From Purshia tridentata (taxonomy: Eukaryota > Streptophyta > Magnoliopsida > Rosales > Rosaceae), in assembly GCA_003254885.1 (NCBI GenBank), contig QANT01003947.1, forward strand, positions 19,898 through 83,897: DNA of 64,000 nt, given 5' to 3'. Position numbers and translations under genes: made by a program. Shown here in pieces: positions 36,337 through 51,200 of this stretch; the first letter of the stretch is position 1, and the number at the start of each line of letters is the position of its first letter. The notes under the pieces were generated by a model. That model did no database searches and had not been told where the DNA came from. It saw only the letters and a list, made by a program, of their open reading frames with translations.

Positions 36337-37488
36337 GTAATCTGAACCACGTACCAGTACTGCATCACTAAACTGATCACTGCTTGAGCTTGTATAACTT
36401 TGTTCTTTTTTTCTTTTAGCTTATTCAAAATGGTCAATTAAATAATTTAATAGTAAATAAAATTTTTTTAAGCTTGCTATTTCGTCCATTCTATCATTAC
36501 ATTAATGCTCTAATCATGCTCACTATGCATATCAATTTTTCAGGATCCGAATGATTCTCTACTGATCGTTTTGGCGTGCTGAGTCAAATAGCTCTATTCA
36601 TTTCATATTTATCTTAATATTATGTTAGAAATAATAATTATATAACACAATTTTCCACTATATCGAAATAGGACATTCTTGGTATAATTTTTTACCATAT
36701 CGGAATATATGATTTGACATTTGATAAACATGCATTATATGCATGAGCTGGCAAAAAAAAAGAGTACATCATTTTAAAAAGTTACTATATATTATCAAAC
36801 TTGTTAGGTTTTTTACAAGTGAAGTTAATCGCATAATCCCGTAATTGCTCCGTGATTATGGGATTATCATTTTATTAGCTTTTCATGATGTATTTTTGAA
36901 TTAATTAGCTAATTTAGAGCCTTCTATCTTGTGATTGTTGATTGAGTAATTAGACATAAATTATGGAATTAGACTTATTTTCTTCGTTAAGTATTGTTCC
37001 TACTACTATAAATTCATCCAAGATGAAGAAGAATACCAACTGAGAAAAGATTATCATTATCTTTTTCCAACAAGATTCAGAAGAATAACAACCTATGTGA
37101 AAAGGTTTTTCTCAATACTAGCCCTTCGTTTTATTCAATTTTGAATAGACCTGAAATTTTATTGCTGGAGTGCAAGAAAACTTGAAGGAAGGTGTGCCAG
37201 AAACTTATGAAGGGCAATATTTTTATCATTATGTATCATCTATTCATTCGAGAATCAAATATTTTATCATTATTAGTAGCACACTCATAGGAAGAGTGCA
37301 TGAAATTTATTAATGTATATAATATATATGCAGCCTCCAACTTTTTGGTTGTGCCTGCAAAAAAAAAAAAAATGTTTGAGCTATAGTATAGTGTTGTAAT
37401 ATTTTTTGGACCGCCTGCTAGCTAGCTCCATGTACTTTGTGCTTTCTTTTGATATGTCTCATTAACTGTATTGTGTAAACTTGTGCAG
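36337..37488 (+). other. Probable 5'-UTR intron of the GH17 gene
   Basis: Donor CAG|GTAATC at 36337 and acceptor TTGTGCAG ending at 37488, after which 55 nt lead to the ATG. The 1152-bp span is AT-rich with many ATGs and stops, so it would be a poor leader if not removed. There is no transcript evidence. Confidence 0.5.
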
Positions 37489-37543
37489 GTTGATTTAATT
37501 TTACCAGATAATATTAACAGGCAGTCAGTGACCAAAAAAAGTG

Positions 37544-38545
37544 ATGGCAGTACTGCATTGGGTTGCGCTCATTCTGTCCATTGTAGGCCTTGTTGAAGCT
37601 TCCAAAGACATAGGTGTTAACTATGGAATGTTAGGGAGTGACCTGCCTGCTGCAACAGAGGTTGTCAATCTCTACAAAAGTAATGGCATTGCCAAAATGA
37701 GGCTTTTTGATCCCAACCCTGCAGCACTGCAAGCACTCCGGGGGAGCCAAATTGATGTCTCGCTTGGCATTCGCAACGAAGATTTGCCGCGCTTGGCAGC
37801 AAGTCAAGCTGCCGTGAATGAATGGTTTGGGGCCAATGTCCAGACTTACCTAGATGACGTGGTTTTCAATTACATTTCTGTTGGAAATGAGGTCATTCCT
37901 GGATCCTTAGGAAACTATGTCCTTCCTGTAATGAAATTTTTACAGAACATCCTTAATGACAGAAATTTGGCTGGGATTAAGGTGACCACTGTTGTGCCAG
38001 GGAGTGCCTTGCAAACCTCGTTCCCTCCTTCGAGTGGGGCCTTCACAGCAGAAGTGAGCAGCGTTATGAGTAGTATTCTTCCATTTTTGGCAGCGCATGG
38101 ATCACCCCTCATGATCAATGTGTACCCTTACTTTGCCTATGCATCTGAACCTGCCAATGTTCGGTTGGACTATGCTCAATTTACTGCCACAAGCCCTGTG
38201 GTTCAGGATGGGGCTTTGAGCTATTACAACCTATTTGATGCCATGGTAGATTCCTTTTTGGCGGCGATGGAGAAGGTAGGCGGGGCTGATGTAGGGATTG
38301 TGGTGTCTGAGAGTGGTTGGCCTTCTGATGGGAATGGGAACTTCACAACTGCAGAGCTTGCAGGGACATATAACAGGAATTTCTTGAAGCATATTGTGTC
38401 TAAGGCTGGGACACCAAAGAGACCTGGTGCTTACATTGAAGGGTATATTTTTGCCATGTTCAATGAGGATCAAAAACCTGCTGGTGTGGAGCAACACTGG
38501 GGACTCTTTTATCCTAACATGCAGCCTGTTTATCCTTTATTTTGA
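37544..38545 (+). CDS. Glucan endo-1,3-beta-glucosidase (GH17)
   Basis: A single coding exon, 333 residues. ATG at 37544 is used; the GTG just before it is not a plausible start. Signal peptide about 1-19 (VLHWVALILSIVGLVEA), mature start near SKDIGVNYG. The proton donor is E116 in FNYISVGNEV and the nucleophile E256 in VVSESGWPSDG. The protein ends HWGLFYPNMQPVYPLF with no X8/CBM43 domain, GPI signal or vacuolar tail, so it is a short secreted class. It hydrolyses beta-1,3-glucan (callose or fungal wall), as PR-2 proteins do. It lies tail-to-tail with OPR3, 467 bp apart. Confidence 0.94.
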   Translation: MAVLHWVALILSIVGLVEASKDIGVNYGMLGSDLPAATEVVNLYKSNGIAKMRLFDPNPAALQALRGSQIDVSLGIRNEDLPRLAASQAAVNEWFGANVQTYLDDVVFNYISVGNEVIPGSLGNYVLPVMKFLQNILNDRNLAGIKVTTVVPGSALQTSFPPSSGAFTAEVSSVMSSILPFLAAHGSPLMINVYPYFAYASEPANVRLDYAQFTATSPVVQDGALSYYNLFDAMVDSFLAAMEKVGGADVGIVVSESGWPSDGNGNFTTAELAGTYNRNFLKHIVSKAGTPKRPGAYIEGYIFAMFNEDQKPAGVEQHWGLFYPNMQPVYPLF

Positions 38546-39012
38546 ACACAAATTAAAAAGTTTCAAGACAAATGAATAATGTAGCTTTCTTTATTGTTAG
38601 AAAAACTGTAGAAACATTTAGCTTGTTTTCGACTTGATTTGATGTACTTCTGAAAATCCAATGACCATTTAATAAATATGTTGTACTTGAGGCCCTGAAT
38701 ATCTAAACAACAGTGCAACAGTGGTTGGCAACCAATTTGGAACCATTGCATCAATTACATAATTAATCAGTAACAACTCCAAAACACTCTTCTACTCAGT
38801 AGGATCTAATCCCTTCTTTGTTTCATAAATCAAGGATTGCCAAGACAAATAGATGATCTAAATTCTACTATGTAGCCTGTACAGTTTTACAATTGAAAAT
38901 TTAGAGATATAATAAAAGTACTTTTCCTACTTGAATGGCTCTGAATTTATTTAAAGCAAGTAGAACATAATACACTATCCATAATGCATAAATTATAATT
39001 CCAACAACAAAA

Positions 39013-41016
<2,004 letters not shown>

Positions 41017-44000
41017 TTTTTCCAATTGGGTTCTGAAGCCGATCTCAGATCGACGATTGAAAGCAAACAGTGGCACTGAAACTTCTGCGTCCGTGCGATG
41101 ACTCTTGGTTGCTCTACGCCAAGCGACGAGCTTTAGTGGGCTTTAATGGAGTGGTCGGTAATTACAGGTGGGTCCCTTGGAGGGAATATATTTAGGCAAT
41201 GATATTCACGTGTGAATTATATGGATCTCCGACGTCGTTTCTTTTCTAACTTGTAACAATAAGACGTGTTTGACTGTTGTGACTGTTGAGTACTGGACCG
41301 ACAGGTAAGCTTTGAAGTTTGACAGGAGGCCTATTGAGCGTTGACTGTTGGTGAAAATGATGTTGTGGTCGGAGGCGGACTCGGGAATGGGCTTCATATT
41401 AATTTGGGCTTTGGTTGTGATATAAATAGGCCCAATGCGTGAAGGGCCTAATTCCCGTTGAGGCCTGCTATACAAGTATTTTTTTTGTTGGTTCAACGAA
41501 TGGGAGCAGCTTAACCTCTCTCTCTTTTTCTTTGCTTCATTTTTTGAAGGTTATGAACTTATGTTGTTTAATAGGTGGAAAATATTTTCGGAATAAATTT
41601 TCTGTGTCTGGCAAAGTGTATTCAACTATAAACCATATAACACGGTCAAAATTATAGCTAAACTAACTAGTCCAAAGTATACTCTTCTATCTACCTTTTT
41701 CCTTTTTAAACATTATCAAGAAATTTAGACTTTCATTCTAAAATCAATTGGCAATCAACACACTCCGTACGTGTGGTATCACCCAAGTCTAACACAACAA
41801 TTCATATTAGGAGACGTGCGGAGCTTGCGTAGTCATTAGGCCAAACATGTGAATAGCTTACTTTAATACCTTGAAGAATTTAAATTTAGGCATTTGTCTT
41901 AAAAATTAATTGGTAATAAGAATAGTAGTCCAAACTCTTGTAAGGGTGCACTATGCAAACCCTCACATTTTGAATCTAAGATCTTTCTCTCAATAGTGAT
42001 TACATTCCAATGACATGTTGATTGTCTAATTTTATAGATTTCTTACATACTTGTATATTATATTAGACTCAAGTAATGTATATAAACGATAATTTCCTAA
42101 TCTATATAATTCGTTGAATCTTCATAATCTAGTGGGCCTTGCTAGAGATTGTACAATGCGAAGGATCCCACTACATCTTCTTCAAACTTTCATCAACTGA
42201 AGAATGTGAGGGAATTGATTGATTGTGATTGTTGATGAAGCCAAAATAAGATCCATAAATTGGCAATCCGACCAAAAACTAGAGAATTAATGCACATTTG
42301 CACAAAATAGAAACTTAGGAGCATGGAACAAAATATAATATTTCCTCTTGGTTTGTGAGTAATGAGCTTATGGCATTAAATGTTACTAAATGTTGATATT
42401 TAATTAAGGCGATAGCGGGTCCAAATTTGCACATGAAGAAAGGTGTACAAACAATGACTTTTGTTTCACAATAGATATCCACGATAGCCTTATCATCATT
42501 TAATGTCACTTGGTATTCTATCTATCCACCAGAGACCCCCAAGAGTTGCATGACCCGTCCAATCGTGCCACAAAAGTCAGCATACAACCATGAGATGAAA
42601 AGTCAGAAATAGCACAACTCTGTCATTTGACCATTCTTCTTCCTTCTTTTTGGTTAAGATAAATTAGTATATTTTTTTTACAATGAAAAATGATAATATA
42701 TATACAAAAATTAAGTTAAGAGAAGACTATTACTTTTCTTTTCAATATGTCATACTTAAAATTTTTTGTTAGTCTATGATATAGTTGTTTATATGACTTA
42801 CTAGTGGTTGTTATTATTTAGTGTCCACGCACGTGAGGGCAATCTCGTTGTGTCATGTGTGAATAATGGAGATCCCAAGTTTAGATGGAAGAAGAACCGC
42901 CATGGCCAATGCCTTATATTTCGGTTGAAAATAAAAATAAAGTCAATTAATATGAGATCAAAGACTTGCACACAAATCCATAGAAGAAAAAAAAAAAAAA
43001 CATTGTACAAAGATATATTAGGATTTTATTCAAAAAGTTCATGATTCTTGCAATTCATTATTTAGGAAGCCTTTCTTTCCCTTTTGCTTTAATTTTACTA
43101 TGATCTATTGCATAAAAAGGTTTAAATAGAGGGAAGCAAATCCTCTACTAAGCTATGTGAAAAGTAAAAGTCAAGTAATTCTAATCCAATTGTTTAAGTC
43201 TAAAGGGACTCCTCCTATTAACTAAAAAATGATCAAAATTTTAATTTGATCACACAAAGATGTAGTATGAAAATTAATATACGTAAACTCGATACAACTA
43301 CAATACAAACAAATTAAAATTTACATAACAGATACACACAAAAATGTGCATATGGTAATTCTTCTTTTGTAATATAGAAGTAGCATTTCATCTTTTTTGT
43401 ATGATAAGAAGTAGCTTAGCATTTCATCTTTTGATATGAACAAGTTATAATTGCATGCAATGTCATAATCATGATGGCTTGATTCTGCCTAATACAACAC
43501 CAATTTTGACCCATTTTTCCACACCATGTTTACCGTCATCTTTCGGCTAAGAGATTTTCACTTACCAATAAATGACATGATCCCTAATAATATAAGCACC
43601 ACTAAGATCAAATTGCCTTTTTTGTGTCTCTTTTGGTAGGAACTTTGGTTAGCTAGGTACATCAAATGCTAAAACAGATAACAATTCAAACGAAAATAAC
43701 AAGGATAAAACTAAAATTTACAGGGTGCCCTACCCCACAAGGTCCTACTGCCCTAACAATGATGTTGTCATGTTGGCCATCAACTTAGAGCTAGCCATAC
43801 AAGTGAAAAATATGGTCTGTGGTCCCCACACTAAAACCATGAGTAGAAAGGGACAATTTTGTCACCCTCATCATGCCGCACATCCATACCCAACCCTCCA
43901 AAATTATGATGAAAAAAAAATTCTATTAAAAAATAAACAGAATTTGAGCAAAAAGACCAAGTGCGCCACGTGTCCAGAAGATTGGCGCAGTGCGCGCCGT

Positions 44001-44380
44001 GTCTATCACAGAGAGACCAACGCCGCGCGTAAAGAAAAAGAAAAGATTTTTAAAAAAAATTTCGAAGTTAAAAAATGAAGCTAAAATTAGAGAAAGCATA
44101 GCATGCCCTTGTTACCAAACACAACCTAAGAGAGTCGGGTTCACACCGTTACAACGCACAAACACAACCAAACAAACAAACAAACAGACAGCGAAGAAAG
44201 CAACTGACGTTATTGACCGTCCTCCTCAAATTTTCGCACACAAGGACTTCCCTAATATATATATTTTAGATTTTTTTGTTTTTTTTAGGGTCCGAAAATT
44301 GTTTGCAATTAATTATTTAATTAAAGCTGATTAATTTAATTTAATACCCTCCTCGTTCTCTTGTTCATTTTGTTTGAGGA
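41017..44380. other. Intergenic region between OPR3 and the DENN gene
   Basis: A divergent promoter region. OPR3 side: a TTCACGTGTGAA palindromic G-box-like site at about 41206. DENN side: a GCCACGTGTCC G-box/ABRE at about 43974. The middle is AT-rich with no recognisable gene; short open frames at about 43725-44330 have no family resemblance. Confidence 0.6.
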
Positions 44381-44389
44381 CCCCGTCCG

Positions 44390-44480
44390 TCCTCAAATAC
44401 GCAGAAGATATTGTTATGGCCGCCGGAGCTCTCTCTCTCTGAAATTCTAATTCTCTCGTCAATTTTAAGGGAATTCAGAG
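44390..44480 (+). other. Probable non-coding first exon of the DENN gene
   Basis: A CT-rich stretch (GAGCTCTCTCTCTCTGAAATT) ends in a good donor CAGAG|GTGAGT at 44481. The matching acceptor is either CTTTTATAG at 44709 or TTTAATAG at 45198. If the near one is used, the leader contains several upstream ATGs. The start codon is at 45216. Confidence 0.5.
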
Positions 44481-45215
44481 GTGAGTTTATAGCTTTTTTT
44501 CTTTTTTTTTGGTTTGTTCTGTTACTCTGAGTTTATTTCGATTTTCAAATATTCCAAAGTTGCACCTTTTTTTCTTCAATCTCTATCTCTTGCTGACAAT
44601 TTTTAGCATATCTTTTTGATAAATTTTTTGCATTGATTATTCTTTTGCTATCCTTAAATTTCATGCTTACAGTTGTGAAATTCTTGCTCTCTCTTCCTCT
44701 CTTTTATAGGGGTTCCAGGAGCTTCTGTAACTGAAAGAGCTAGATAATAAAGTTAACTGATCGAATTTAAGACAGAAGAATAACGTTGGAATTTAATAGG
44801 TTTTCAACCATTAATCGACTTTAATTCGATTGACCAACTTATACTTAGCTCACAAATTAATCACATGTGTGTATGAATACTATATGTTGTAGTCTGCACA
44901 AAGTTTAGATTTGTTGGAAGAGCAAGGTTGAAGTGAACGTCAAAGGTTGAAGTTTTAAGCTGGAATAACATGAAATTAATTGTTTGAGAGTTTCGGTCTC
45001 AAGACTATTGAATTATAAAAGGCCCATTATTCTTTAGGCTATATGGTACTGAGTACTTATAGTTCAAGCTTTAGTTGTATTTGTAGTGGGACAGTCTTGA
45101 CCATTTGCAGATGTCAGTGGTTTGGTTAACTTGGAGGTTTTGATATATATGTATATTTTGAAGGTGTGGATTGTTGTTGGTGTTGAATATTTTAATAGGG
45201 GGGAAGCAGATTAGC

Positions 45216-48200
45216 ATGGATAAAGACGAAGAGTCCGGCAGCCCTAGCTGGGGTGCTTCATTATTCGCACAAACAACAGAAGATGTTGCAAGAGCAGTTG
45301 CAGCTGCAGCGGCTGCTGCCACTGCTGCTCGCTCTCCGCGGCCGTCTGTTGTATATTCATCCAAAGATGATGATAGCGGTAGTCCACTCAAAAGGCTACA
45401 GCGCCATGTTACGAAAGTGCTAAAAGGCTTCTCACATGCTGATGAGGTGAAAGGTGGAACTTACAATCCTGAAGTTTTGACTAGCCAGAAGCGTCAATGG
45501 GCAAGCTTTCAGTTGCAGTACTTGGTATGTAATTTCATTATGTGGATCCCTTACTTATTTGTATATGTAATTTAGCAATTGGTTAATCAAGATGGTTTTT
45601 TTTTTGTTTTTTCAACCCTGATTAAAATTGTATTTGTGTTTAACAGCTATTAAGCTATTTCTAATTGCAGTAAGTTTTTATTAAAAGAAAATTCCAGGAA
45701 AAATTATGACTCTATACGCACTGTGAGTCTAAGGGTCATATTATGCCTTGATACAGTCTTGTTTGGATAGTTAGGGTTTGTGTATTGTTAGTTTCAAAAA
45801 TATATTCACATATAGAAGCATAAATATCATCCAAGGAGATCCTGTAACACCTCTGCTATTTAAGTGTGCAGGATCATAGGTCTTTAAAGCAACCAACAAG
45901 GCTTTTTGAGAGCATGGTAGTTGTTGGGCTTCACCCCAATTGTGATATTCAGGCACTTCAAAGGCAATATATTGCAAGAAAGTCTGAAGGTTCAGGAAAA
46001 ATGCGAAGTGCACTTGGTAGTCAGAATCATTCTCGTGTAGAACCCAATATTGAACCTCAGGTGGGGATTCCTATTGCCAAACGATGAATTTGGTTACATA
46101 TTGATGATTAGAAGTCTTTTGAGTACTGGATATTTTTGTCCCTTTCTACTTCCAGGTGTTATTTGTTTACCCTCCAGAAAAGCAGCTGCCTCTTAAATAC
46201 AAGGATCTCCTTTCATTTTGCTTCCCTGGAGGCCTAGAGGTACGTGTTTTCTTGATGTATCTTTTGTGACCTTTTTCAATTGATCAGTTTGTTTATTTTC
46301 ATGTGCCTTGTTTATACTTGGAGTTTTATGTATTTTTAGAATTGATGAGTTTTTTTCTTTTTTCTGTTTTATATTTATTTTGATGAAGCCTGTTTGTGAG
46401 GCTGGATTATAGCTGTTTTACTGATTAATTGGTCTTCAGTTAAATTATATCGTAGGCAATAAAACCATGTTATATCAAATTCCACTTGGTTATAATTGAA
46501 CTTAGTGTAAGGCTGTAATGGTGTTACGTTTACTTTGATAAATGTCAATTTCGGTCCTATGTGCAGGTATTGATTTGTCTTATTCATTTTGTGTATTTGG
46601 TAGGTAGTATCTAGTTAGTCATTATGTGCTAATATTTGCATCTCGAATGAATTACTTCAGGTTCATGCTATTGAGAGAACTCCTTCCATGAGTGAGTTGA
46701 ATGAAATTCTTCTGGGCCAGGTATTTTGCTACATTATGCTCCCGTAATATTGTTTTGCGTTAATGCTTATGATACTTTCTTGTAGCTTTTTAAAATCAAT
46801 CTTCATCAATTTTTGTGCCTTTTCCCTATTAGAGAATCATTAATACAAGGTCCGAGTCTACTTGAGGAGAATTTAAATTCATTTGCAAGCTTACTGACTT
46901 TTTTTCTTTTTTAGTTTAAACATAGGACTAAATTGCAAATTTGCATGATTGAGTTCACCAAGGTTTTAGGCTGGCCATAGCATAACTCTTTCTTTCTATA
47001 GGATTTAAAGCCAGTTCTGCTAAAGATAAGATAGTTCTTACAACTGTGACAGGGTTGTATAACTTCCGGACTTTTAGTGTTAGCAATGTTGAGGCCTTTC
47101 ATCTTTATTTAATTAAAGTTATTATTCAGAATAACTTAATTTAATGTACTTCGAAATACATGCAACTTCTCAGACACATAAAGTTAACAATGATGATGCT
47201 TCTTTGCAGGAGCATTTTAAACGGAGCGATCTGTCCTTCGTATTCCGGTTACAGGTAATTTATAGCAATTTCTACATTCTCCTTTTTTCTTTGTATTACC
47301 CACTAATATATACTAGGCTTTTTCATAACTTTAATTCTGTGGTGTTTGCCGTTTGACATAAAAACTGGTACACTAGTGGTGCCGGTGCATAGAATCATTT
47401 GTGTCACCTGAACATTATAGATTGTCAGTTAAAAGTTTACATCCATATTTAAGTAGACAAGCCCGTTCAATTTGTTTCTGTGACATCTTGAAACCTAATT
47501 AATTTCATTTTGTTTTGGATGTGGATTATGTTCTTCATTTCCTGGATGACCAATTTCATACAATACTTTGTTTGAAGGTTGCTGATGATTCCACTTTGTA
47601 TGGATGCTGCGTGTTGGTGGAAGAACTAGTGCAAAAACCATCTGGATTGCTTTCCGTGATTTCAGAGAAACATCCTTCTCCCCCATTTTTGAGCCGTCAT
47701 ATATTAACCACTCAGAGATGTTATTGCATTATCTCAAGGCTGCCCTGCTTTGAATTGCATTTTGGTGTATTGAATAGGTGTGTTTTTATTTTGGCGGATG
47801 CTCATAAAATGCTTATATTTATATTGATGGGTTACATTTTTCTTTTTCAATTTGAAATGTAGTTCTAATCCCCTCTAGACTTTGTTTTAACTATTTGTGC
47901 AGAAAATAAATGTGTTCCTCTGCGATCTAATTATGCATTAAATATAAAATCATGTTATTAATAGATCTGGAAATAAATTACATATTCATTTCTTAGTTCA
48001 TTTAGGAAAAAATTATGGTAGCAAAACGTTCCTGAATATAAGGCGGAGTTGAGTGTGACTTTGATACAACACAAAAGCTTTTAACTATCAGTGTATCACA
48101 AGATTCCTGAAACATCCAGATCAGTCCTATACATTAGACAATCATCTTTACTATTTGATACCAACAATATCAATTTTTTTAGTTCATATTTTTTTCTGGA

Positions 48201-51200
48201 TATCTCATCTTGACTATTTTTTCTATTTTCTTGTAGCATCTTCACAGAAGAAAGGTTGGAACGATTAACAAAAGGTATTGATATTTTAGATATAGAACCC
48301 ACAAAGGATTGTAGCAATGATGAAGTTTTAGAGGAAAATACAGAAGAAACTTCACATGGTGTATCACTAAATGGTCGAACTGAGGAGGACGTGCCAAATG
48401 GAGCAGAAGAAGTTTCTCAATCAAGTTTAAAAGGTTCTTCACTTGGGAGAGTTGCAGGTGATGGGAGTCGTCTAGAGCATCAAATGCTTGATGGGAATTT
48501 TAACTTGATAGAGAGAAGGGTCAGTGAAAATGTTGTTCCACTTGATCCTGAAAAGGTCAGTTCCAAAAGAGAATCTGGTGTTGTAAATTCCAAATTTTGC
48601 GAGGTCTACATTGATGATTTCTCTTCAAACAAGCAAGCTGTAGAAAGGCGATTACCAAATGCTGTTCTGCCTCTCCTGCGTTATTATCAGTATGAAAGCT
48701 CTGAATCTTCCTCCAGGTATCTCATTGTTGTTCTTTGGTGCCTTTTCAATGAAATTTCATGTTTTTGATTCCTTGCGGTTGTATTAGTGATCTTTTTTGG
48801 AGAAATGGTGCTTATCATGTTTCGCCGTAGTACTTTTTTCTTTGGGTTGGGGATTTCTTTTTCTTTGGGAGAGAGAGAGGAAGGGGGAGGGGGGTGATTT
48901 GGGCTACTTTATGGTACTTATGTCATTTAGAAGTGTTTTATGCAGTTTTCAGGATTCTCCTAGTGAGGACAGAATTTTTAGGAGTGATGTTGATGATACA
49001 GAGGCGGAAGAGGCATCTTTCTCTGGCCAAGATGATTCTGACCTCATTGATATTCTTGAATGGTCTAAGGTGCAACTTGAACTTTTATTTTTTGGTTGTA
49101 CCTACATATGATTTCAAAGCTCTTTGTCATGTGAATCTTGTGCCCTGACATTGTCTCTTGACAAATTTTTCCAAATTTTGCAGGCAAACAATCATGGATC
49201 ATTGCAGATAATAAGTGAATACTACCAGTTATGTTGCCCTGGTAGAGGTTCCACAGTTAGATTTCATCCTTTGGATCACCTGCATCCCTTGGAATATCAT
49301 AGACCAGTAGAAACTGTTTTACATATTGCTGGCTCAAACATTGATTTGAGATCATGCAGTACAAGTCTAGAATTTGCTGAGGTATAATGAATAGGGGATT
49401 TGGTTGAACTCTTTCCTTGATAATTTCATTCTTCATATATTTTTATTTCTTGTTCCATACATGATTGGTCATTTACATTGTATTGTTGTTGGTTGGTTGT
49501 CAGGCGCACACTGCACTCTCGGTAGAGGAGGAAGCTACTGCATTATCAGTATGGGCTATTGCATGCATTTGTGGCTCCTTACGACTTGAAAATGTTAGTT
49601 AATGGCTCAGCATCAAAATGAGTTCTTCTGACTTCATTAATCATATTGTTTTCTTTTACCTTGGAAGTAATTAACAGCTTTCCCAGTATTATAGAGAAAG
49701 TTTCTTATAGGTTAACAATTTGTGCCACTTCTCTTTTAGGCTTGCTTCATGACTGACTTTGGGTTATTGATTCTTCTCACTTTGCACTTTGCAGGTATTA
49801 ACACTCTTTGCAGGAGCACTGTTGGAGAAGCAGATCGTAATTATTTGTTCCAATTTGGTATGTATTATTTATTCAAAGTAAATGCTCCTTTCTTGACAAG
49901 TCCCAGCAAGTCGGGCCCAAGGACCAGTTACATCTATTTATGTTGTTTATTATAGATAGCTTGGCTTGGGAAGTTTGCAAAGTGGCATATAAGTGTTGCC
50001 ATAATTATTAGACTGTATTCTTACTGTTTACTTTATTTATTTACAATTCTTGTAAGCTAATGATTCAATTTAGGTGTATGCCGTTGCATTATTTTAAAAA
50101 GTTTTGTATGAATCATTTTATTATTAATCTTTCCATTAACTATTCAGTTGGATTGCCCAAAATAAAAAATTCTACAAAAAAAATTTACATCAATGGTTTT
50201 TTTAATGTACAGGGTACCTTGTCTGCTTCAGTATTGTCAATTATTCCTCTGATTCGTCCCTACCAGTGGCAGAGCTTGCTAATGCCGGTATGCTATTATT
50301 CTGGACTATGTGGTTTATCCCATTAGCAGTTACTTCTTGAAGGCAATAATTTGCTTTGCTGTTTCATCTGAATAACATTGTGCATAAACTTTCCAGGTTC
50401 TACCAAATGACATGCTGGAATTTTTGGATGCACCTGTCCCTTACATAGTGAGTTCTCAATTTGTTGGCTGCTAGGCGTATTATTTCAAAGTAGACCTAAG
50501 GATTATGAATTTGTGTTTGTTGGTTTACCTGGATTCAGCATTTCCTTTGTATGGATGCTCCACACTGGGAATATTTTCATGCTGTAAGTTATATTTGAAA
50601 GCAAAATGTTTAGTTGTGCACCATAAACTTTAATCTTTGTCTGTTAATCTTTTCTAAGTAATCTGTAGAGACCATCTGTCCTGTATGCTTTTATAAAGAG
50701 GAATATAAACTTGCAAAATTTAGAGGACCTGTGACTAAGTATGAACTTGGTGCTGCATCTGTTGTGATCTTCTTTCTTTCTCTTCTTACTCTTAGTACTA
50801 TATCTGACATTTGATTGGTTACTTAAAATAATTGTTTTTTGTAGGTTGGTGTGAAGAACAAAACGAATGAAGTACAGTCAAAACTGTCTAATGTAATTAT
50901 AGTTGATGCCAACAAGAACCAGGTCTGTAGTTTTTAAGCAATTGAAGTTTTCGACCTCATATAGTGACTCAAATATGTTCAAGACTGGCTATTAACCATA
51001 CGCCTTACAGTAAACAACGCAGAAGCTTGTGTATATTATATTAACTATTTCTAATTTTTTTTTTTCTTTTAGTTTGCAAAATAGTAACACTTTCTTATCA
51101 TGAAACATCACCATTCAATGCAAAAGTCTCATGGATATACTAGTATGGTTTTCCTTAGCATAAAGGATGTTAGCGGAGACTTTAGAAGCATCCTTTTTGG

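Noticed and set aside
43725-44334. Overlapping open frames of 114-117 codons before the DENN gene
   Set aside because: Low-complexity, Lys-rich, no recognisable domain, in promoter DNA.
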